A stretch of DNA of 64,000 bases from Streptomyces sp. NRRL F-6676 (GTDB lineage: Bacteria; Actinomycetota; Actinomycetes; Streptomycetales; Streptomycetaceae). Positions 59,470-64,000 of this stretch are shown here, one piece after another. The translations under genes were made by a program, and so were the position numbers. The notes below the pieces were generated by a model. It saw only the letters and a list, made by a program, of their open reading frames with translations. It was not told where the DNA came from and made no database searches. Positions within the stretch are counted from its first letter, which is position 1, and each line of letters begins with the position of its first letter. Where the stretch lies: assembly GCF_000725625.1 (NCBI RefSeq), contig NZ_JOHS01000028.1, positions 1 to 64,000 of the forward strand. The letters run 5' to 3'.

Positions 59470-61362
59470 TCACCGTATTTGTGTGACGCCCGTCTCCTTT
59501 TGAGGGCTTTTCTCCGCAGGTCCGAGCCCCGCCCGCCGACGGCGTGCGGCGAGTTCGGCGAGCAGCTGGTCGAGCCGCTCCCGGTGGCCGGGGTCGAGGC
59601 TTCCGGTGTCGTCGAGGTGCACGGCGCAGGCGGTGGTGGTGTCCACCAGCCGCTCCACCGTGGCGGCCACCTCGGCGGTGCCCTCCGTGTGCCGTGCGAG
59701 GGCCGGCAGTTCGGCCGCGGCCCTGCCGATGGCGGCCTGGGCCTCGGCCAGCGCGTGGTAGGCGTCACGCCGCAGCGTCCACCGGCGGGCCCGGTCCCCG
59801 GGCTCGTGCAGGACGTGCGCGAGGTAGGCGTAGGCCGCGTCGGCCGCCGCCGTCAGCCGGGCCCTGACACCTCCGGCACGCTCCCCCGGCACCGGGAGAT
59901 GGCCGACGAGCAGGACGATGGCGCAGGCCAGCAGGGTCTCGCCGATCCGGTTCCAGGAGGCCCCCGGCTCCCCGCCGACCATGAGCAGGGCCAGGACGAG
60001 CACCGTGATGACGGCGGTCTGGGCGGCGAAGTGCCGTGCGGCGACCGGGATGAGCGCCCCGCACAGCGCGACCACCGCGATCAGCCCGCCCGGCCGGGGC
60101 ACGAGGGCGGCGACCCCGGCGAAGACGACGGCGCCCAGCACCGTCCCGGCCGCCCGGGAGAGCACACGCGAGACCAGCGGTCCGAGATCGGGCTTGACGA
60201 GGAAGACGGCGCTGGCCGGGAGCCAGTACCAGTGGGGGTGGCTGCCGTACCAGCCCGTCCGGTGCAGGGCCTGTGCGACGGCGGCACTCGCCCCGAAACT
60301 CAGTGCGACCCGGAACCCGTACTCGCGTCCGCCCGGGCCGAGCGCGGTCCGCAGCAGCGAGCGGGCGCCGCGCCGGCGGGTGTGCAGCCGGCCGCCGTCG
60401 CCGCGGTCGAAGGCCTCGGCGGCCTTGAGCAGGGCGTCGTCGAGTGCGCGCAGCGCGGCGGCGGTGCGGGTGGGCGCGGGCAGCGGGCCGGTGGGCGCGC
60501 CGGCGCGGACGGCGGCGGCGAGCCGGCGCGGCCCCTCCGCCGCCCGGGCCGGGACCGGGCGCCCGGCCCAGGCCAGCGCGGTCGCGGCCTCGGCCAGGGG
60601 CAGGGCGGCGGCGTACTGCGCGTGCAGCCGCCGCTCGGCCGGGGAACCGGCGTGCCGCCGCAGCCGGGGGCCGGCGAGGGCGTCCTGGGCCTGGTCGAGG
60701 GCGGCGGTCAGGGCGGCCCGGCGGGCGGTGGCCCGGGAGGTGCCGGTGGCGTCGAGGAGCGTGGAGACGGCCTCGTACACGTCGGCGACCGCCGCCCGCT
60801 CCCCGTCGAACCGGAAGTCGAGCCGGGCGCCGCCCGCCGCGGCGGCGCGCGGGGTGGGCAGCAGCAGGCGCAGGCCGAGCAGCCAGCCGGCGCCCACGAG
60901 GTAGACCATCGCGCTCTCCCAGCCCGGCTCCGGCAGCATCATCCCGGCGCCGACGGCGGAGGTGACCAGGAGCTGGGTGCCGGAGGCGGAGGCGACGGGC
61001 CCGACGGCACTGACCGCACCGGCCAGCAGCCCGAGGAGGGTGAGCAGCAGCGTCAGGGCCACCGCGCCGGTGTGCCGCCCGGCGTACGTGCCGACGAGCA
61101 GCCCGGCGGCGCCGGCGAGCGCCGGCAGGCCCAGCCGGCCGACCGAGGCGCGCCGGCTGCCGGGCCGGTCGTTGACCCCGGCGAGCATGGCGCCGAGCGC
61201 GGCGACGACCCCCACGGAGGTGCGTCCGGCGAGCACGCCCGCGAGCAGCAGCGGTCCGGCGGCCAGCGCTCCGCGCACCACCGCGTTCCAGGGCACCGGG
61301 CCGCGCTGGGCGCGCAGCGCGTGGGCGAGCCAGGGCGGCAGACGGAAGGGGGCGCGGGTCAC
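59470..61362 (-). CDS. FUSC-family (aromatic acid exporter-like) membrane protein
   Basis: 630 residues in the two-half FUSC layout. A first block of membrane helices (about 30-165, for example LLLAGVLAGRTSVGVVAALG and VALTLLLTLLGLLAGAVSAV) is followed by a cytosolic helical domain (about 190-355). A second membrane block has the FUSC motif WYWLPASAVFLVKPDLGPLV and VLSRAAGTVLGAVVFAGVAA, and a C-terminal helical region of about 120 residues ends the protein. Relatives include YccS and p-hydroxybenzoate efflux proteins; the substrate is unknown. GTG at 61362 has AGGAG four nt upstream. Confidence 0.88.
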   Translation of the reverse strand: MTRAPFRLPPWLAHALRAQRGPVPWNAVVRGALAAGPLLLAGVLAGRTSVGVVAALGAMLAGVNDRPGSRRASVGRLGLPALAGAAGLLVGTYAGRHTGAVALTLLLTLLGLLAGAVSAVGPVASASGTQLLVTSAVGAGMMLPEPGWESAMVYLVGAGWLLGLRLLLPTPRAAAAGGARLDFRFDGERAAVADVYEAVSTLLDATGTSRATARRAALTAALDQAQDALAGPRLRRHAGSPAERRLHAQYAAALPLAEAATALAWAGRPVPARAAEGPRRLAAAVRAGAPTGPLPAPTRTAAALRALDDALLKAAEAFDRGDGGRLHTRRRGARSLLRTALGPGGREYGFRVALSFGASAAVAQALHRTGWYGSHPHWYWLPASAVFLVKPDLGPLVSRVLSRAAGTVLGAVVFAGVAALVPRPGGLIAVVALCGALIPVAARHFAAQTAVITVLVLALLMVGGEPGASWNRIGETLLACAIVLLVGHLPVPGERAGGVRARLTAAADAAYAYLAHVLHEPGDRARRWTLRRDAYHALAEAQAAIGRAAAELPALARHTEGTAEVAATVERLVDTTTACAVHLDDTGSLDPGHRERLDQLLAELAARRRRAGLGPAEKSPQKETGVTQIR

Positions 61363-61541
61363 GGGGCTCCTGTCGGACGAGGGCGGGGCGGGGCCTTCGG
61401 GCGACGGTGGCCGGGCTCTTCGGTGTCTCCACGGTACGGCGGAGACGGGCGGGACGGGGAACGCCGGTGTTTCACCGGGGTGACGGCGGACGGGCCGGCG
61501 GGGTGCGGGGGCGTACGCCGGCATCGGTTCGGGCGCGGGCC

Positions 61542-62297
61542 CTACGGGGACGGCTCCGTGGTCGGCAGCCCCGCCGCCGTGGCCGCCGTGCGCAGTACCT
61601 CGCGGAGCATCTCGGGGGTGAGCCGCCCGGTGAACGTATTGCGTTGGCTGACGTGGAAGCACCCGAAGAGCTCCAGGCCGCCGTCGGCGCCGGTGGCGTC
61701 GGCGCCGGCGGTTCCCTCGGCCCGGTGCAGCCGGACGCGGGCCCCGTGGCCGAAAGCCGGCCGGGGGCGTGGCACCGTCCAGCCGGCTTCGGCGAAGGCC
61801 GGCAGTGCGGCCTGCCAGCCGAACGCGCCCAGCACCACCACCGCCCGGAGTGTCGGCCGGAGCAGCGCCAGTTCCCGCACGAGCCAGGGCCGGCAGGTGT
61901 CCCGCTCCCGCGGGGTGGGCTTGTTGGCGGGCGGGGCGCAGTGCACGGGCGAGGTGATCCGCATGCCGTACAGCTCCAGCCCGTCGCCCAGCCGTTCGGA
62001 CGTCGGCTGCGAGGCCAGCCCGACCTCGTGCAGTGCCGCGTACAGCACGTCTCCGGAGCGGTCGCCGGTGAACATCCGTCCGGTCCGGTTCCCGCCGTGG
62101 GCCGCCGGGGCGAGCCCGACGATCAGCAGCGCGGCGTCGGGCGGCCCGAAGCCCGGCACCGGCCGGCCCCAGTACGTCCAGTCGGCGAACGCGGCCCGCC
62201 GGGTACGGGCCACCTCCTCGCGCCAGGCGACCAGCCGCGGGCACGCCCGGCATCCGGCGATCCGCTCGTCGAGCTCCTCCAGCGCACTGCCGTCCAT
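61542..62297 (-). CDS. uracil-DNA glycosylase, family 5 (UdgB-like)
   Basis: 251 residues. Four cysteines fit a [4Fe-4S] cluster: Cys16 and Cys19 (GCRACPRL), Cys120 and Cys135. Motif A reads [13 protein letters not shown] (61-73), which lacks the polar catalytic residue of family 4 and fits family 5. The C-terminal motif is [15 protein letters not shown]. Family 5 enzymes remove uracil and some deaminated purines from DNA. ATG at 62297 is 7 nt after TACGGT; GTG at 62306 would overlap that box. It is divergent from the S4 gene. Confidence 0.9.
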   Translation of the reverse strand: MDGSALEELDERIAGCRACPRLVAWREEVARTRRAAFADWTYWGRPVPGFGPPDAALLIVGLAPAAHGGNRTGRMFTGDRSGDVLYAALHEVGLASQPTSERLGDGLELYGMRITSPVHCAPPANKPTPRERDTCRPWLVRELALLRPTLRAVVVLGAFGWQAALPAFAEAGWTVPRPRPAFGHGARVRLHRAEGTAGADATGADGGLELFGCFHVSQRNTFTGRLTPEMLREVLRTAATAAGLPTTEPSP

Positions 62298-62304
62298 GCC
62301 TCCC

Positions 62305-62310
62305 ACCGTA
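62305..62310 (-). promoter_or_regulatory. -10 box for the leaderless glycosylase gene
   Basis: TACGGT ends 7 nt before the ATG at 62297. No TGTCAGTG lies at the expected place, so this repair gene appears to be outside the uvr/ogt regulon. Confidence 0.5.
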
Positions 62311-62373
62311 GATGCCCGGGAGCGCGGCGGGAGTTCCGGTCCCGGGCGGGTCCGGTCCGCCGCCGCCTGCGAC

Positions 62374-62379
62374 TAAGGT
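62374..62379 (+). promoter_or_regulatory. -10 box for the leaderless S4-domain gene
   Basis: TAAGGT ends 6 nt before the ATG at 62386. The nearby GGAG is too close to the start to serve as a ribosome binding site. Confidence 0.5.
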
Positions 62380-62385
62380 CGGAGC

Positions 62386-62877
62386 ATGGCTTCTGAGGTC
62401 AGAGAAGGAGACACCGGCGCCGCGCCCGGCACCGGAACCCACCCCGACGCCGTCGCCGCCGCTGTCGCCGCGCGGCCCGCCGGGGGCGAGAGCGTGCGGA
62501 TCGACAGCTGGATCTGGTCCGTGCGCCTGGTGAAGACCCGCTCGATGGGTGCGACCGCCTGCCGGGGCGGCCATGTCCGTGTGAACGGCGAGCGCGTGAA
62601 GCCCGCGTACGCCGTCCGCGTCGGCGACGAGGTGCGGCTGCGGCACGCCGGCCGTGAGCGGGTCGTCGTCGTGAAGCGTCTGATCCGCAAGCGGGTCGGG
62701 GCCTCCGTCGCGGTCGAGTGCTACGTCGACAACAGTCCGCCCCCGCCGCCCCGCGAGGCCGTCGCCCCGATCGCCGTCCGCGACCGGGGCGCCGGCCGGC
62801 CCACCAAGCGCGACCGCCGCGAACTGGACCGGCTGCGGGGCCTGGCCGCAGGGGACACGGACGCCGGCACCCCCTGA
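62386..62877 (+). CDS. S4-domain RNA-binding protein (Hsp15/HslR-like)
   Basis: 163 residues. The S4 domain covers about 37-110: VRIDSWIWSVRLVKTRSMGA, CRGGHVRVNGERVKPAYAVR and VGDEVRLRHAGRERVVVVKR. The N-terminal 36 residues are Ala/Gly/Thr-rich and probably disordered. The C-terminal part is basic (GRPTKRDRRELDRLRG), as in Hsp15, which binds stalled 50S subunits carrying nascent chains. A ribosome-rescue role is inferred from the family. Confidence 0.87.
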   Translation: MASEVREGDTGAAPGTGTHPDAVAAAVAARPAGGESVRIDSWIWSVRLVKTRSMGATACRGGHVRVNGERVKPAYAVRVGDEVRLRHAGRERVVVVKRLIRKRVGASVAVECYVDNSPPPPPREAVAPIAVRDRGAGRPTKRDRRELDRLRGLAAGDTDAGTP

Positions 62878-62905
62878 GCCCGCTTCCGGCGGGGAACCAC
62901 GCCTC

Positions 62906-63595
62906 CTAGGCCGGCCTCTGGGCCGGCACCGCCCGTACCCACACCCGGTCCTCGGTCAGATAGCGGTCCACGCGCAGTCCGGCCTCGGCGAGCGCCTCCT
63001 CGAACTGCTGCCTGGTCAGGGGCCGCGCCAGGAACGTCTGCGTCCATGTGGCGTCCGGGAACTCGTACTCCGCGCGCACCTCGTTCACACCGTCGCCGAC
63101 GGGCTCCGCCGAGCGTATGCGCACGGTGAACCCGCTCGGGTCGACCCGTTCCCGCGGCAGGTCGGTGTGGTAGTCCTCGCCCTCGCGCTGGATCAGCACG
63201 CAGCCGTCCGCCGCCACGTGCCGCGCGCAGGTCCGCAGCAGGCCCCGGCGCACCTCGACGTCCCCGGCGTGGACGAGGAAGGAGGCGAGCAGCACCACGT
63301 CGAACGTCTCGTCCAGCCGTAGGTCCTCGATCGAAGCGCATATCGTGCGGGCGCCGCGGACCCGTTCCAGCATCTCCGCGGACTCGTCCACCGCCGTGAT
63401 CCGGAAGCCGCGCTCCCGCAGCGGATGCGTCATCCGCCCCACCCCGCTGCCCAGTTCCAGGACGCGCGCCCCCGGTGGCACCGCCGCGGCGATGATCCCG
63501 GGCTCCTCCCCCACGGGCAGCCGGGCGTAGAGCTCGACCGCGCAGCCGTCCGGGGTGATCGCTCCGGGCCCCGTCCCCTCGTGTCCCGCTCGCAT
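62906..63595 (-). CDS. class I SAM-dependent methyltransferase
   Basis: 229 residues. Motif I is VLELGSGVGRMTHPL (45-59), the ribose-binding acid is in ITAVDES, and FDVVLLASFLVHAG is motif II. The C-terminal part (ARPLTRQQFEEALAEAGLRV) is typical of methyltransferase_25-like enzymes. ATG at 63595 is preferred because GAGG lies six nt upstream; ATG at 63607 has none. No neighbour suggests a substrate. Confidence 0.82.
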   Translation of the reverse strand: MRAGHEGTGPGAITPDGCAVELYARLPVGEEPGIIAAAVPPGARVLELGSGVGRMTHPLRERGFRITAVDESAEMLERVRGARTICASIEDLRLDETFDVVLLASFLVHAGDVEVRRGLLRTCARHVAADGCVLIQREGEDYHTDLPRERVDPSGFTVRIRSAEPVGDGVNEVRAEYEFPDATWTQTFLARPLTRQQFEEALAEAGLRVDRYLTEDRVWVRAVPAQRPA

Positions 63596-63723
63596 GTCCT
63601 GCCTCATGCCGGGAGAACGGACGACCGGTCCGGCGCCGTTCCCCCGCGCCCGTCACTCGTTGGAGTGAACGTTCGACGGGGGAACAAGGAACCGGCGCGC
63701 GACAATGGGAAGGGGTGAGGCCT

Positions 63724-63990
63724 ATGCGTACGGGCAGCGAACCGACGACGGCACGCAGTCCGCTGCGGCTGCGCTTCTGGCTGAGTCTCTGGGGCGAGGT
63801 CTGGACGATCGGCGGCACGGTGGCGCTCGCGCTGGCGGGCCGGACGGGCTGGGCGGCCCTCTGCGGGGCGCTGTGGCTGATCGTGACCGTCGATCTGATC
63901 ATGGTGATCCGGCACATCCGGCAGGGCCCGCACTGGCAGCCGGGCCGCGACATCCCGCCCTATGCGCCACCGGAGCAGCGGCGTCGCTGA
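63724..63990 (+). CDS. small membrane protein, hypothetical (88 aa)
   Basis: 88 residues with two adjacent hydrophobic helices (about 20-40 and 44-62: TIGGTVALALAGRTGWAALC, GALWLIVTVDLIMVIRHIR) and a Pro/Arg-rich C-terminus. ATG at 63724 has GTGAGG just upstream; GTG at 63715 would add three residues. It is divergent from the methyltransferase gene and close to the window edge. Function unknown. Confidence 0.7.
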   Translation: MRTGSEPTTARSPLRLRFWLSLWGEVWTIGGTVALALAGRTGWAALCGALWLIVTVDLIMVIRHIRQGPHWQPGRDIPPYAPPEQRRR

Positions 63991-64000
63991 GCGGGGGCGC

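Overview
The window is a 64-kb piece of a high-GC actinobacterial chromosome, almost certainly Streptomyces. Three lines point there. The GC content is about 70% or more, with GTG and TTG starts and many 4-bp ATGA/GTGA gene overlaps. Actinobacterial markers are present: WhiA, an RbpA-family RNA polymerase-binding protein, OpcA, a mycothiol-dependent enzyme family, and XRE/DUF397/HATPase regulatory genes. Rare TTA codons appear in two genes. The order suf - ctaA/ctaB - tkt/tal/zwf/opcA/pgl - pgi - tpiA/pgk/gap - whiA - uvrC - uvrA - uvrB matches, from memory, the core region around SCO1910-SCO1970 of S. coelicolor. I see no prophage, insertion sequence, CRISPR array, rRNA or tRNA. This is core chromosome with a more variable right end.

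Layout. 0-3.4 kb: envelope-type proteins (DUF3618, holin-like), the lysine/DAP genes dapA and dapD facing each other, and an SMR efflux protein. 3.4-10.2 kb: a complete SUF iron-sulfur assembly operon read leftward (sufR-B-D-ferredoxin-C-S-U-T). Its promoter carries a CAAC-N6-GTTG SufR operator over the -10 and the start codon, and an iron-box-like palindrome lies upstream. 10.4-16 kb: an ABC-2 drug exporter and the haem O/A synthases ctaB and ctaA. 16.3-29 kb: central carbon metabolism (transketolase, transaldolase, oxidative pentose phosphate genes, pgi, tpiA, pgk, gap), with rbpA-like and secG between. 29-34.5 kb: the overlapping operon uvrC-rapZ-yvcK-whiA. 34.7-42.4 kb: a predicted regulator, a Tat-exported Rieske lipoprotein, a sugar kinase, uvrA and three small enzymes. 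42.5-47.6 kb: a cation exchanger, TerC and two TerD-domain proteins. 47.8-54.5 kb: uvrB, an MHYT protein, a secreted GDPD, a DNA alkyltransferase and pseudouridine catabolism (psuG with a kinase). 54.5-64 kb: two methyltransferases, a P-loop-less uridine-kinase-like protein, a DUF397/XRE/HATPase cluster, an FUSC-like membrane protein, a family-5-type uracil-DNA glycosylase and an S4-domain protein.

The regulatory DNA gives the strongest results. (1) uvrA, uvrB, uvrC and the methylated-DNA methyltransferase gene each have TGTCAGTG-N8-TANNNT, the RecA-independent (RecA-NDp/PafBC-type) DNA-damage promoter motif. Four repair loci in one window therefore look like one regulon. (2) terC has a roughly 170-nt leader with the hallmarks of the yybP-ykoY manganese riboswitch. 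Its closing stem can instead pair with the terC ribosome binding site, which predicts a translational switch for a TerC/cation-exchanger operon. (3) About a dozen genes start 6-7 nt after a TANNNT -10 box and lack a good Shine-Dalgarno, so leaderless mRNAs appear common. (4) A modular intergenic repeat (core GCGCAGTTCCCCGCGCCCCT) occurs at three loci and once forms a 21-bp hairpin between convergent pgl and pgi.

All calls come from reading the sequence. No database search was run. Starts were chosen from overlaps, ribosome binding sites or -10 spacing, and alternatives are named where the choice is open.
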